From Leptodactylus fallax (Eukaryota > Chordata > Amphibia > Anura > Leptodactylidae): 64,000 nucleotides of DNA. The notes under the pieces were generated by a model. It saw nothing but the letters and a program-made list of their open reading frames with translations. It ran no database searches and had not been told where the DNA came from. Location of the stretch: NCBI GenBank assembly GCA_947044405.1, contig CAMRHE010000115.1, forward strand, positions 1,860,001 to 1,924,000, written 5' to 3'. Shown piece after piece: positions 45,070-56,315 of this stretch (its first letter is position 1; every line of letters starts with the position of its first letter). Position numbers and translations under genes: made by a program.

Positions 45070-45300
45070 AAGGGAGTCTGTAGGGCCACTGGAGAGCATT
45101 ATACTGGGGGGCCCCTCTGGATGCCATATTATACTGTGTGGGGCCACTGTGGAGCATTATACTGGGGAGGGGGCCCTCTGGATAGCATATTATACTGTGT
45201 GGGGCCACTGTGGAGCATTATACTGGGGAGGGGGCCCTCTGGATAGCATATTATACTGTGTTGGGCCACTGTGGAGCATTATGCTATACAGAGGGGCCCC
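45070..45300. repeat. ~64-bp minisatellite, forward array
   Basis: Units combine GGCCACTGTGGAGCATTATACTGG and GCCCTCTGGATAGCATATTATACTGTGT. The words are related to the hAT-1 minisatellite at 31768-32180. Confidence 0.8.
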
Positions 45301-45306
45301 ACAAAG

Positions 45307-45307
<1 letters not shown>

Positions 45308-45346
<39 letters not shown>
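45308..45346. repeat. (ATA)n microsatellite at LINE 3' tail
   Basis: Thirteen or so uninterrupted ATA units. It directly adjoins the minus-strand 3' end of the CR1/L2-type fragment (...CCCCATTGTAGGACTATTATTATT), where such tails are typical. Confidence 0.9.
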
Positions 45347-46482
45347 GTCCTACAATGGGGAAATTCAGTGTGTTACAGCAGCAAAGATAAGCAGATACAA
45401 ATACAAATACAACATGTACAGGAATGTTCCAAGGTAAGAGGCATTACATTGATAGCCGACAGACAGATAGGAAGTAGGGGGGGGGGGGGGATTTAACAGG
45501 CAGAGAGATATTTTAGTTCTCTGTGTGTAATGATCTCCGCTTAGGTCGGTGTTGGTTGTACAGCCTAACCGCGGTGGGGAGGAAAGACTTCCGATAGCGC
45601 TCCTTCTCACACCTAGGGTGGAGCAGTCGGTCACTGACAGTACTGCTCAGTGCGATCACAGTCTCATGCATGGGATGGGACTTCTTCTTCTTCATGGAGC
45701 TCACCACAGACAGTATCCTTTTGTCACCCACCACCTGCACTGGGTCCAGTGGGCTCCCCAGGACAGAGCTGGCCCTTCTAATCAGCTTGTCGAGTCTATT
45801 CCTATCCCTGGTTGATATACTGCTCCCCCAGCAGGCCACTCCAAAGAAGATGGCTGATGCCACTACCGAGTTGAAGAAAGTTCTAAGAAGTGCCCCCCGG
45901 ATTCCAAAGGCTCTCAGTTTCCTAAGCAGGTATAGCCTGCTGTGGCCCTTCCTGTACAGGGCCTCCATATGATCTGCCCAGTCCAGCTTATTATTAAGGA
46001 GCAAACCCAGGTACTTATAGGTGTTCACAATCTCGATGCCTGTCCCCAGGATGTCCACTGGTTTAGGAGGGCTTCTGCCTTTACGGAAGTCCACCACCAT
46101 CTCCTTGGTCTTCCCCGCGTTAATCTTCAGGTGGTTCCGGTGGCACCAGTCCACAAAATCCTCGTTCAGTTCTCTGTACTCCCTATCATCATCATCTGTG
46201 ATGAGACCCACTATTGCAGAGTCGTCAGAATACTTCTGTAGGTAGCAGCTGGATGAGTTGCACCTAAAATCTGCAGTGTACAGTGTGAAGAGGAAAGGGG
46301 CGAGAACCGTACCCTGAGGTGCCCCCGTATTACAGATCACGGTACCTGACACACAGTCTTGGGCTCTCACGTATTGAGGTCGATTTGTGAGGTAGTCTAG
46401 GATCCAGTTGGAGAGGTGGTGGTCCACTCCAGCAAGGCCCAGCTTGTCCCTCAATAACCTGGGCTGTATGGTGTTAAAAGCA
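45330..46482 (-). pseudogene. CR1/L2-type LINE fragment, reverse transcriptase C-terminal half
   Basis: The minus-strand frame from about 46482 to the stop at 45513 encodes the RT palm and C-terminal part: NTIQPRLLRDKL, WILDYLTNRPQYV, GAPQGTVLAPFLFTLY, the SDD active-site variant in KYSDDSAIVG, LKINAGKTKEMVVDF, YKYLGLLLNNKLDW and SFLPTAVRLYN. This is the SDD-type RT of CR1/L2/Rex-like non-LTR elements. The 5' part is truncated. Upstream of residue ~35 the frame runs into the minisatellite, giving a chimeric 356-codon ORF. The domain reads cleanly without internal stops, but lacks the endonuclease and most RT fingers. Confidence 0.82.
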
Positions 46483-46484
46483 GA

Positions 46485-47100
46485 GGGCCCCTTCCCCAGT
46501 ATAATGGTCCACAGTGGCCCAAAACAGTATAATATGCTCTCCATAGGGCCCCCCCAGTATAATGCTCCACGGTGGCCCCACACAGTATAATATGCTCTTC
46601 AGAGGGCCCCCCAGTATAATGCTCCAAAGTGGCCTCACAGAATATAACATGCTCTCCAGAGCCCCCCACATTATAATGCTCTACAGAGGCCCCACAGAAT
46701 ATAACATGCTCATTAGAGGGCCTCCTCCTCCAATATAATGTTCCACAGTGGCCCCACACAGTATAATATGCTATCCAGAGGGGCCCCACAGTATACTATA
46801 CTGTGTGGGGCCACTGTGGAGCATTATATTGGGGGAGGAGGCCCTCTGGGGGCATGTTATATTCTGTGAGGTCACTTTGGAGCATTATACTGGGGGGTCC
46901 TCTGGAGAGCATATTATACTGTTTTGGCCCACTGTGGAGCATTATAGTGGAGGAACCTCTCTGGGCAGTATATTATACTGTGTGGAGGCCATTCTGGAGC
47001 ATATTATACTGCATGGGGCCTACTGTGGAGCATTATACTGGGGGACGCTCTGGGGAGCATAATATATTGCAGGGGGCACTGTGGAGCATTATACTACTAT
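46485..47100. repeat. minisatellite arranged as a head-to-head palindrome
   Basis: From about 46490 to 46795 the array reads as CAGTATAATGCTCCACAGTGG (inverse). At about 46797, across GGGGCCCCACAGTATACTATACTG, it flips to the forward orientation and runs to about 47100. The forward array at 45070-45300 lies on the other side of the LINE fragment. Confidence 0.75.
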
Positions 47101-47239
47101 CAGTAACGCCAGATAGTCAGCACATATGTAAGACTTCAGTGAAGGAGCCGTGGTGTAGGCTATTAGCAGGAATCTGTTGGGTGGGGCCCAAGAACAAGTT
47201 CCTATGGTGGGCCTAAGGCCCTACAGTCCGACACTGTAT

Positions 47240-47690
47240 AACGGAGAACTATTATATATAAGGGGGCTCTTATTTATAAGGGAGGAACTATTATATATAA
47301 GGTTGGGTTACTATATGTCATTGGGAAACTTAAACATGAGGGGGCTATTATAAGGGGGGACTATTATTTATAAGACAGGCTATTATTTATAAGGGGGAAC
47401 TATTATACTGTGTATAAGGCATCCATTATAAGGGGGAGCTATTATTTATAAGAGGGGAACTATTTATAAGGGGGGCATAATTGTTAAGTGGGCTTATTTA
47501 TAAAGGGGGCTATTAGTGATAATGGGGACTATTATTTATGAGGGGGCTATTATTTTTACGGGGTTACTGATAAGGGGGAATATTACTGATACAGGGCACT
47601 ATTTATCATTTATAAGGGAGCTATTACTGATAAAGGTGTAATATTATTTATAAGCAGGGACTATTATTTATAAGGAAGGGCTGCAATGAC
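47240..47690. repeat. degenerate ~20-28-bp tandem repeat
   Basis: Repeated words AACTATTATTTATAAGGGGG with many indels. Non-coding and inside the composite hAT-3. Confidence 0.7.
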
Positions 47691-48117
47691 TGATGACAGG
47701 GTGCAAAAATCTATTAGGTGGTACAAAAGTGCTCATTTGAATTGTGTGTGGTAAAATGGGGCTTGTTATTACTTTTTTGTTGGCAGAAAGGAGGCATTAT
47801 TATAGGGGTTGCTACTGGAAGACGATGGTGTTGTTTGCATATCAGCAAGTGGGGCCCCGCTTTTAATTTTGCCCAAGGCCCCACTTTGTCTAAAACTGGC
47901 CCTATCACCCATAGACAACAGTTGAGTCTGAGGCTCACTGTTAGTATTTCTGCTCCTATATCCAGGTCCTTGGTTTGAGACCCAGCAGAGACATACTGAA
48001 GGAAGAGAATAAAAACTTAAATATATAGGGAATCTCCCAGTACTGTCAAATTGCTGGAAGGCTACACATCCTAAATCATGCTACTGCCCTCTAGAATCCT
48101 GTATACTTCCACATATA

Positions 48118-49743
48118 CAGTGCCTTGCGAAAGTATTCGGCCACCTTGAACTTTTCAAACTTTTGCCACATTTCAGGCTTCAAAAATAAGGATATAAAGT
48201 TTTAATTTTTTGGTGAGGAATCAACAAGTGGGACATAATTGTTAAGTGAAACGAAATTTATTGGTTATTTTAAACTTTTGTAAAAAATAAAAAACTAAAA
48301 AGTGGGGCGTGCAATATTATTCGGCCCCTTTACTTTCAGTGCAGCAAACTCACTCCAGAAGTTCAGTGAGGATCTCTTAATGATCCAATGTTGTCCTAAA
48401 TGACTGATGATGATAAATATAATCCACCTGTGTGTAATCAAGTCTCCGTATCAATGCACCTGCTCTGTGATAGTCTCAGGGTTCTGTTTAAAGCGCAGAG
48501 AGCATTATGAAGACCAAGGAACACCCCAGGCAGGTCCGTGATACTGTTGTGGAGAAGTTTAAAGCCGGATTTGGATACAAAAAGATTTCCCAAACTTTAA
48601 ACATCCCAAAGAGCACTGTGCAAGCGATCATATTGAAATGGAAGGAGTATCAGACCACTGCAAATCTACCAAGACCCGGCCGTCCCTCTAAACTTTCATC
48701 TCAAACAAGGAGAAGACTGATCAGAGATGCAGCCAAGAGGCCTATTATCACTCTGGATGAACTGCAGAGATCTACAGCTGAGGTGGGAGAGTCTGTCCAT
48801 AGGACAACAATCAGTCGTACACTGCACAAATCTGGCCTTTTTGGAAGAGTGGCAAGAAGAAAGCCATTTCTCAAAGATATCCATAAAAAGTCTCGTTTAA
48901 AGTTTGCCACAAGTCACCTGGGAGACACACCAAACATGTGGAATAAGATGCTCTGGTCATATGAAACCAAAATCGAACTTTTTGGCCACAATGCAAAACA
49001 ATATGTTTGGCGTAAAAGCAACACAGCTCATCACCCTGAACACACCATCCCCACTGTCAAACATGGTGGTGGCAGCATCATGGTTTGGGCCTGCTTTTCT
49101 TCAGCAGGGACAGGGAAGATGGTTAAAATTGATGGGAAGATGGATGGAGCCAAATACAGCACCATTCTGGAAGAAAACCTGTTGGAGTCTGCAAAAGACC
49201 TGAGACTGGGACGGAGATTTATCTTCCAACAAGACAATGATCCCAAACATAAAGCAAAATCTACAATGGAATGGTTCACAAATAAACGTATCCAGGTGTT
49301 AGAATGGCCAAGTCAAAGTCCAGACCTGAATCCAATCGAGAATCTGTGGAAAGAGCTGAAAACTGCTGTTCACAAACGCTCTCCATCCAACCTCACTGAG
49401 CTCCAGCTGTTTTCCAAGGAAGAATGGGCAAGAATTACAGTCTTTCGATGTGCAAAACTGATAGAGACATACCCTAAGCGACTTGCAGCTGTAATCGCAG
49501 CAAAAGGTGGCGCTACAAAGTATTAACTTAAGGGGGCCGAATAATTTGGCACGCCCCACTTTTCAGTTTTTTATTTTTTACAAAAGTTTAAAATATCCAA
49601 TAAATTTCGTTCCACTTCACAATTGTGTCCCACTTGTTGATTCTTCACCAAAAAATTGAAATTTTATATCCTTATGTTTGAAGCCTGAAATGTGGCAAAA
49701 GGTTGAAAAGTTCAAGGGGGCCGAATACTTTCGCAAGGCACTG
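48118..49743 (+). mobile_element. Tc1/mariner element, family B copy 2 (complete)
   Basis: 1626 bp from CAGTGCCTTGCGAAAGTATT to ...CTTTCGCAAGGCACTG, with TA at 48116-48117 and 49744-49745. It lies in the QRFPR-type intron, opposite to the gene. Confidence 0.95.
48507..49526 (+). CDS. Tc1-like transposase, family B copy 2 (open, but catalytic Asp lost)
   Basis: A 339-residue uninterrupted ORF, the normal length for a Tc1 transposase. The N-terminal paired HTH region spans about residues 1-110 (MKTKEHPRQVRDTVV..., with GRPSKLSSQ), followed by the DDE domain. The second Asp (QQDNDPKH) and the Glu ([10 protein letters not shown]) are present, 34 residues apart. The first catalytic Asp of LWSDET is Tyr: codon TAT at 48960-48962, residue 152 (LWSYET). 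Copy 1 at 13.6-14.6 kb has the normal GAT. Without that Asp the metal-binding triad is broken, so cleavage should fail. DNA binding and oligomerisation could persist. Confidence 0.9.
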   Translation: MKTKEHPRQVRDTVVEKFKAGFGYKKISQTLNIPKSTVQAIILKWKEYQTTANLPRPGRPSKLSSQTRRRLIRDAAKRPIITLDELQRSTAEVGESVHRTTISRTLHKSGLFGRVARRKPFLKDIHKKSRLKFATSHLGDTPNMWNKMLWSYETKIELFGHNAKQYVWRKSNTAHHPEHTIPTVKHGGGSIMVWACFSSAGTGKMVKIDGKMDGAKYSTILEENLLESAKDLRLGRRFIFQQDNDPKHKAKSTMEWFTNKRIQVLEWPSQSPDLNPIENLWKELKTAVHKRSPSNLTELQLFSKEEWARITVFRCAKLIETYPKRLAAVIAAKGGATKY

Positions 49744-50464
49744 TACATCATCTTCTGGATTATGCCACATATGAAATTGTAGGCACAGAAAGGTACAATA
49801 GAGTCCTCAATGGCAGCCCTATTAGGGCTCCATATAAAGTAAATCTGTTTATTATCCCTTGGTAATAGGGATAGTGTGCCACATTATGTGTATTAGACAT
49901 GTTTTTGCACCCACAGTACCTGCAAAAGTTTTAAAAACGCACCAAATTTATTCAAGTTTTGCTCTATTTTTCATGCACAAATTTGGTGTATACAGTATAA
50001 GCACCAGCTATCAGGTGTTCTAAGGAGCAAACAGAGTTTAACATACATAGTGAATTGTGCAAAATATCTAGTGCACCTACTTGATTTGGTAATATCTGCA
50101 CCATTTTAGCTGGCTTGTGAATATGCTAAATACTAAATACTTTTAGCTATATAATTGCACGCTAGTACGCTATTTATGCTGTCTATAACATAGCCAGTGT
50201 CTAGTCTGAATGCACTGACCTTTGTTGATCCAACCAACCATAACACCTCTAGGACTTAGTTTTTACCTGTATTTAGTGGTCTTATTATTACAAAATATGG
50301 AGTGTTTTATTTCATCTCTGTGTACATCCCATAAGGCTTGCATCAACACCAGGTAAAACCTGGGCAAATGCCAGGGCCCACTGGGCTTGAGAGGCTTTGT
50401 AAAACTGCTCTATGCTTGTCAAACTTTGGGTGAGGTAGCCCACTGCTTTTCTGTAAGAACTTAC

Positions 50465-50562
50465 TATATTCAAAAAGAATGTGGACAACATGGAATGGCG
50501 CCCAACATGCAGTGAAGAAAAGGACCACAATGACCATCATCATCACAGCTCGTTTCTTCTTC
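50465..50562 (-). CDS. qrfpr: QRFP receptor (QRFPR-type GPCR), TM6 exon
   Basis: A 98-bp exon. The acceptor is TTTCTGTTTTTTCCAAG, ending at 50563. The donor GTAAGT begins at 50464. It encodes the end of loop 3 (RKKKRAV) and TM6 (MMMVIVVLFFTACWAPFHVVHILFEY), which contains the class A CWxP toggle motif as CWAP. Phase 2 joining to the upstream exon (AC CAG|G) and phase 1 to the downstream exon keep one frame. About 8.4 kb of intron follows, filled by hAT, minisatellite and Tc1 sequence. Confidence 0.88.
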
Positions 50563-51512
50563 CTTGGAAAAAACAGAAAGCATTTAAGTAGAATGAACCC
50601 TCTGTGGAGTAAAAGCAACATCAGAAGGTTACTGTAAAAATAGAAACATGAAGAAACACATTCTACTTTAAAAAAAAAAAAAGAAAATCAGAAATGTGAT
50701 GTCTCTATTGATATCGCCTGCAGTAGAGGCGTCCTGTAGAAGAACCAAAGTCAGGAGCCAGCCAGTAAGTCCCTATGGGAAACCAACAGCCAAAGATCAG
50801 CAACTGTACACAGCAAATGTGGAATATAAAACATATGATTTCCGTTTTTTATGTATTATTTATTTTAATGTATTTTATTTTTTTTTTAATTTTTTTTTTT
50901 AACTAAAATTTTGAGTGGCTCAAATTTCAGGGACAAGTATGAAGGAAAGACTTTGAACATTTCTTTTAGTTTTTAGATCCATTTCTGATTACGAAAAAAC
51001 TCTAATATTTCCAGTATGGTCTGACAGAAGCCGCAGGCTTTTTAGGAGATGTTTGTTTGAAAAGCCTCGGAGTGGTGTAATCTCTGATCAGAAGGGAAAT
51101 CCTACTATGGGGGATAACAAGGGCTGTGGAGTCGATAGACCAAATCTCTAACTCTGAATCCTCTTTTTTTCCCAGTTCCAACTCCTGACTCCAGTTCCAA
51201 CTCCTTCATAAATGGCTGAAAAAGCTGCAAAACTCCTCTAATTCTACAGCTAGTGATTTAATTCCTAAGTAAATATGTAACAAATATGCATACAATTAAT
51301 TATACAGTATTAATAATCGAGTAATATAATTAAAAATAATTAATCATTTCATTTTGAAGCCAGAGTTGGAAATTTTTTGGACTTTACCCAAAACTGGCTG
51401 TGACTCGAACTACACAACTCAGACTCCACAGACCTGGAATAACATGGATTTATTTAGCTATAATAAATATGATATGCTATGATCATCAAAAAATGTACAT
51501 ATAAAAGAGACA

Positions 51513-51986
51513 TAAAGTGGTTGTCCAGGATTACATTTTATCTTTTAATTAGCTCGGGGGAGGGGGTTAAAAAAAATAAAAAAAATTTATACTCACCTGT
51601 CCCAGGTGCTTCGGTTTCCTCCTATCGTGGTCGGTCCTGCTGCTCAGCTGTCTTCTTGCAGTGGAATTCCTTGCTGGCTGTGACATCCCGTGTACCTTCC
51701 GCTGAATGCCTCAGTGGTCATGTGACTGCTGAGGAGAATCAACAGCCTTACATAGAGACATGGGACGTCACAGGTAGTGATATCCTGTGCCCTTCGCTGA
51801 GGTTGCTGATTGACCTCAGTGGTCATGTGTGGAAGGGATTTCCGCCGAAAGACAACAGAATGGCAGGACCCGACCGTGCTCGGAGGCACCAGAGCACCGA
51901 GGACAGTTGAATATGATTTTTAAAAAAAAATGTAACCCCCCTTGGCCTAATTAAAAAATAAAAATTTTAGCCCGGACAACCCGTTT
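51513..51986. mobile_element. foldback element ('GGTTGTCC' type) in intron
   Basis: TAAAGTGGTTGTCCAGGATTA at the left and AGCCCGGACAACCCGTTT at the right are imperfect inverse repeats. Internal ACTCACCTGTCCCAGGTGC and its decayed inverse near 51895 match the plan of the elements in hAT-1. Non-coding. Confidence 0.7.
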
Positions 51987-53322
51987 CAGGACATATAGAA
52001 AAGGAAGTTGCATAGCTAGTACGGAGTCTCCGTGTGCTGTTGTAAAAGGGTCCACTTCAATGCTTCAGTACAGCATGGACACAAAGTACAGCATGGATGG
52101 AGCACAGCCAGATTTTTCTACCGGATTCCTTATAAAAAAAAAAAAAATCAGAGGCATGCCTGGGTACAGTTTTTGCCAGTTCTATTACTCCTTAAAAAAA
52201 CCTGAGCCGCAATACAGCCACATGCACAAGGCCTAAGGAGTCTAAAAGTAACCAATTCAGGCTACCGACAACCCTGCTGTACTAAAGACAGCGGTTAATG
52301 GGAAATCTGTGACCTTAAAACCAAAATTTATGAGGCTATAAAATAAAGAGAATTATCCCCCTTTGCCCTAACCTATCTATACTTCTAGCTAGTGTAATAT
52401 TCCCACCAGCTACAATAGCTAAAAGTTATAGAGTAATAAAATACAAGTGCCTAAAATATCTTATCTTGCAGTTTGTGACAATGTCATGTCATGTCTGAGG
52501 ACAAATGAAGTTATCACATCAGTTCATGAGTCTCTGTTCTCGAATGACAGTATAATATACAGCAAGTCAGCATAAATGTCCCTTTTCATGTTTGTAGACA
52601 TTTCATTGTCATTTTAAGAACAAAATGAGTTTCTAATAACGGTTCCGGTTTTTATTATCTGTCGGTTCCTTCCAAAAGATCAGCCATAAATAACATTATA
52701 TTGTATTCATTCTTATGTATGTGTCAATTCTTTTATTTAATTGTAGCCTTTGCAGCTATTGTAAATGTCTCCAAGTGTTCAGTGTTCATATCCTGACACC
52801 CAGCTTACATTAATTGAAGGATGAATATGTCACCTTTAATTAGATCTGTAAATATCTAAACACAGACACCTGCAAAGAAATTTCCTGATCCTTATACATA
52901 TGTAGAACAATGAAGATCAGTCCACATGGAGGATCTTGAGATTAAATGTATAGTATTAGGCACAGGTAACTAGATCTGACTCGTACAGATGTATCCACCT
53001 TTACCTTAGCTTGAGTTTGGTTACATACGCCAATTTCTCATTAATCCAATTTAATACATTATTATGTCATCCTAGCTAAGCCATTGACAGGCTAAAGTTC
53101 ATAACACAAACTCTAGGTGGCCACTGATAGCATATACATAAAAAATTGTGTTGTTTGGAAAAGCTGGTCATCTTGCGACAAACATGTACTGAGATGTCCA
53201 GCCATGAAGAAAAGTAAGATGGAATCATCTGTAGCTCTTACAATGACTCTGTGTTATGGAATCAACATAAAGGCAAAACATTCCCCATTGTATGGATGGC
53301 AATTCATACTTAAAGGTATTTT
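51987..53322. other. QRFPR-type intron, no gene recognised
   Basis: AT-rich intronic sequence without coding, RNA or clear repeat structure apart from short A/T runs. Confidence 0.45.
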
Positions 53323-53645
53323 ACAGGCTATAAATATTGATAACCTATCCTAAAGTTAGGTCATCAACTTCAGATCAGTGGGGCTTTGACACCTGCCACC
53401 CTGAACAATATACAGAGAATGGAGCAGGATGGAGACAGCGCTGTTCTCTGTGTAGTGGTGTAACTGAGTTACTGCAAATTAACTCCAATCAAATCAATGG
53501 GTACTGATTTGCAATACCTGGTCTGGCCACTACACAGAGAAGTGGTCCATTCTCTGTGTATCAGCAGCTGAGAATAGCTGATCAGTGGGGGTGTTCAGTG
53601 TCAGACCACCCCAAATCTGATACTGATGACCGATTCTATCACAGT
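53323..53645. mobile_element. foldback-type dispersed repeat
   Basis: AACCTATCCTAAAGTTAGGTCATCA...CAGATCAGTGGGG at the left is mirrored by CTGATCAGTGGGGGTG...ATACTGATGACCGATTC at the right. CAGAGAATGG and TTCTCTGTGTAGTGG blocks are also in inverse order. Related pieces are near 1580 and 9600. Confidence 0.6.
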
Positions 53646-53839
53646 GTACAACTGTCTTGAACACTCTTGAATAAGCATCAAAGAAATATACCAAAAATGA
53701 ACCATGAAATCACAGACAGAATACAAATAGTTACTAAGTGAACATATAATGCAGTGTAGTGTTATCCCCTAAGTATACAACTATAAGATGGGACTGGAGT
53801 TACTAAAAAAAAAAAAAAAAAAAACAGGTTTATTTATTA

Positions 53840-53915
53840 TTTATCTATTTTTGCTTACTTGTATAGCGTCATCATATTCCGCAGCGTTTTTACAGACATT
53901 GTTAGTCACTGTTTC
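53840..53915. repeat. fragment of the repeat beside Tc1-A copy 3
   Basis: TGCTTACTTGTATAGCGTCATCATATTCCGCAGCG...TTTACAGACA matches the left part of the repeat at 28013-28119. Confidence 0.55.
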
Positions 53916-54069
53916 ATTATCTAATGTTTTCAATGAATCCATTCAGCCCAAAAGGGGCAAGTGTATGCAATTTAAAGATCCAAAATGATTTTCAGTTTAC
54001 TAACATCTGAAAACAATTTCTAACATGAAGTGCAATTTGCTGTAAAGTAAATCATTTATAAACCTTTTA

Positions 54070-55060
54070 TATGGGATGAGACACCTTGCCTTGTATAAAA
54101 GGTTTATTGATGGTCTATTCATTTTTTGGACAGATACAAAACAAAAAACAATATCCCTTGTCAATGATCTGAATATGACTTTGTGGGGAATTACGTTCAC
54201 TCTAAAATTCTCCAAGCAATCAATTAAATTTAATTTTTATAAATCTAGAAATTTACAAAATGAATGAAGATCATATCGCCACTAAAAACTTTAAAGAAGC
54301 TGATGTAGCACATGTGAACTCTAATTCAGATTATGTGATACATACTGTATACTGCCATGTGAATGCGGCTTACGATATGTGGGGCACAAATAGAATGAAA
54401 ATTTCCTTAATTGCTATAATATTAATGACAGAATTTTGAACCATAGTTTTCCCCGTCATATTTTAAGTGTGCACAAATTTTCAGGTGTTGGACTGAAATT
54501 ATTATTTTTTTTTTAGATCACATTGTACCTCATGTTAGAATCGTTTTTAGATGTTTGTAAACTGAGAATCTTTTTGGATTTTTAAATTGCATACACTTAC
54601 CACTTTTGAATTAATTGAAAACATTAGATAATACACCTGTTTTAGGGGTCAACAGTACGCTCTATTCTATATTCACCTAGTAATTAACTATTTGTGCTTA
54701 GTCAGTGATTTTACGATTCATTTATGGCATATTTATTTGATGCTTGCTGATGAGTGACATAAATGTTGTAAATTGTGATTCTTACATGATTCTTATTTAC
54801 GTATATAGAAATTTATTATTTTACCTGCTCTGATGTTTTAATTTATTTTGAATATTCTGACATCTTCCGCACCTCCCTATTCAGTCTCTGTTAATATCTG
54901 TTACGTTAGGCTTGGGAAAAGGAGTGGACCACTCCCGAAACGTGCGTCACCCATATAGTTTGTGTTTTTACTGTATATATTCTAGACATTCTTATATGTG
55001 GCATTGTCTACAGTAAAGTTCCAGACTTTTTAGTACTACTGGTTAGCAGTGCTTCTTTTT
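54070..55060 (+). pseudogene. Penelope-like retroelement relic
   Basis: 54076-54267 encodes LYKRFIDGLFIFWTDTKQK...FTLKFSKQSIKFNF, which resembles the YKRYIDD(I/L)FxxW RT block of Penelope-like elements with the Asp pair decayed to DG. About 80 bp further, another frame reads PCECGLRYVGHK, like the CxCGLxYVG start of their GIY-YIG endonuclease. The following CTCCCGAAACGTGCGTC box (near 54950) fits the 3' regions of such elements in frogs. Frames are broken throughout. Confidence 0.6.
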
Positions 55061-55369
55061 TCGATCCTTTTATCCTATATTCGTGTGGAATGCATACCCT
55101 AGTCTTCCATGAGTGGAGCAATAGGTATTCTTGGTCTGTGATGGTCCTCACTAGGGAGCAACCTCTCTGTTTGTTTCATCTCTATCCTTAGGATAAAACA
55201 CCAATATTTTTAGCCCGCAAGACCCCTTTAATGTCTGACTGGTCATGGCTCTCCCTGGTGATATAAGCTGTTTGCCATTCCCTAAAATCTCCACAGGCGT
55301 TATCTAAAAATTATACAATTATTTTACTCCTACAATTATCCTAAAATAAACCCAACCTCAACATACTGC

Positions 55370-55700
55370 TATAAAACCCTCATTGTCACTCTGATTCTCT
55401 CTCGTCTTCACTATTGCAATTCTCTTATAATTGGGCTTCCTCTTACTAAACTCTCCCCACTCCTGAATGCAGACGCCAGACTCATCGTTCTGTCATTCCG
55501 GTACACAGATGCATCTACCTTGTGTCAGTCGATGTATTGGTTGCCCATCCATCACAGAATACAATATAAAATTATCACACTAACCCACAAATCCATCCAT
55601 AGCGCTACGCCCCCCTATATCTCCTCTCTTGTCACTGTCTACCGCCCTAACCGTCCTCTCCTTTCTGCCAAGGACCTTAGACTTGTATCCTCCATTATCC
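55370..55700 (+). pseudogene. LINE relic, RT C-terminal domain
   Basis: Shifted frames read TLIVTLILSRLHYCNSLIIGLPL, then QSMYWLPIHHRIQYKIITLTHKSIHSATPPYISSLV and RPLLSAKDLRLV. The ...SRLDYCNSLL...LHWLP(I/V)xxRIxYKIxxLTxKxxxxxxPxYL pattern is the conserved tail of many vertebrate non-LTR reverse transcriptases. Only this piece remains. Confidence 0.65.
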
Positions 55701-56315
55701 GAACATCCCACTGTTAATATTATTATTAACAGTTACAAGGATTCCTCAAACTCTCCTGATTTTTCTTGGTGTTTTAAAACACAAGAGAACTCATCTAAAT
55801 GTTTGATAAGATACAAAACGGAAATTGCTAAATATATCCAAGGACAACATATATGGAGATGCGGAATTGGTGTTAGATCTCTCTTGTATATGGTTCCATT
55901 GCCCGAAAAATAAAATAACTTTTAGAACAATGTGACAAACCACATGAAATATGCACATCACCTTCTACCAAACTAGTTTTATTGTGGCTTCCCAACCCAC
56001 AGCTTCAAACCCTGTAAGTGTAAATCCACAGACTCACCTACAGTAGAGCAATGGAGGTATAAACGTGAAATAGCAGGGTGAGGGCTAGTTGGGAAATGGG
56101 ATACGTAATAGTCATCCCTCTGAAAATCTTAGAGAGCTTTCCTTAAAGAGCATGTATTGCTTTAACTTTTTGTAAAAAGAACTGCATAATGGGATGGACT
56201 ATATACTTTTTCCTAATATTCATTATTAATGGCTCTTTTCATTAAAAATACAGTCTGCGAAGTCTCTCCTGAGCAATAAACCAACTGCATTGATTAGAAG
56301 CTTTAAGACTAAGGC

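Larger units (their letters stand above)
44567..47904. mobile_element. composite hAT-like element (hAT-3) with nested content
   Basis: The left end CAGGGCCGGCTTTAG and the right end CTAAAACTGGCCCT are imperfect inverse repeats. Flanks CCTCCCAT and TCACCCAT agree at 6 of 8 positions, a decayed 8-bp duplication. Inside are a GTGAGTAT foldback (44.72-45.01 kb), minisatellite arrays, a CR1/L2-type fragment, an inner hAT-1-like right end (CTACAGTCCGACACTG at 47221-47236), and a second array at 47240-47690. The outer limits are inference. Confidence 0.6.

Noticed and set aside
44567..47236. Pairing CAGGGCCGG at 44567 with the CCGACACTG end at 47236 as one hAT element
   Set aside because: The two termini are not inverse of each other. 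The 44567 end pairs better with CTAAAACTGGCCCT at about 47904.
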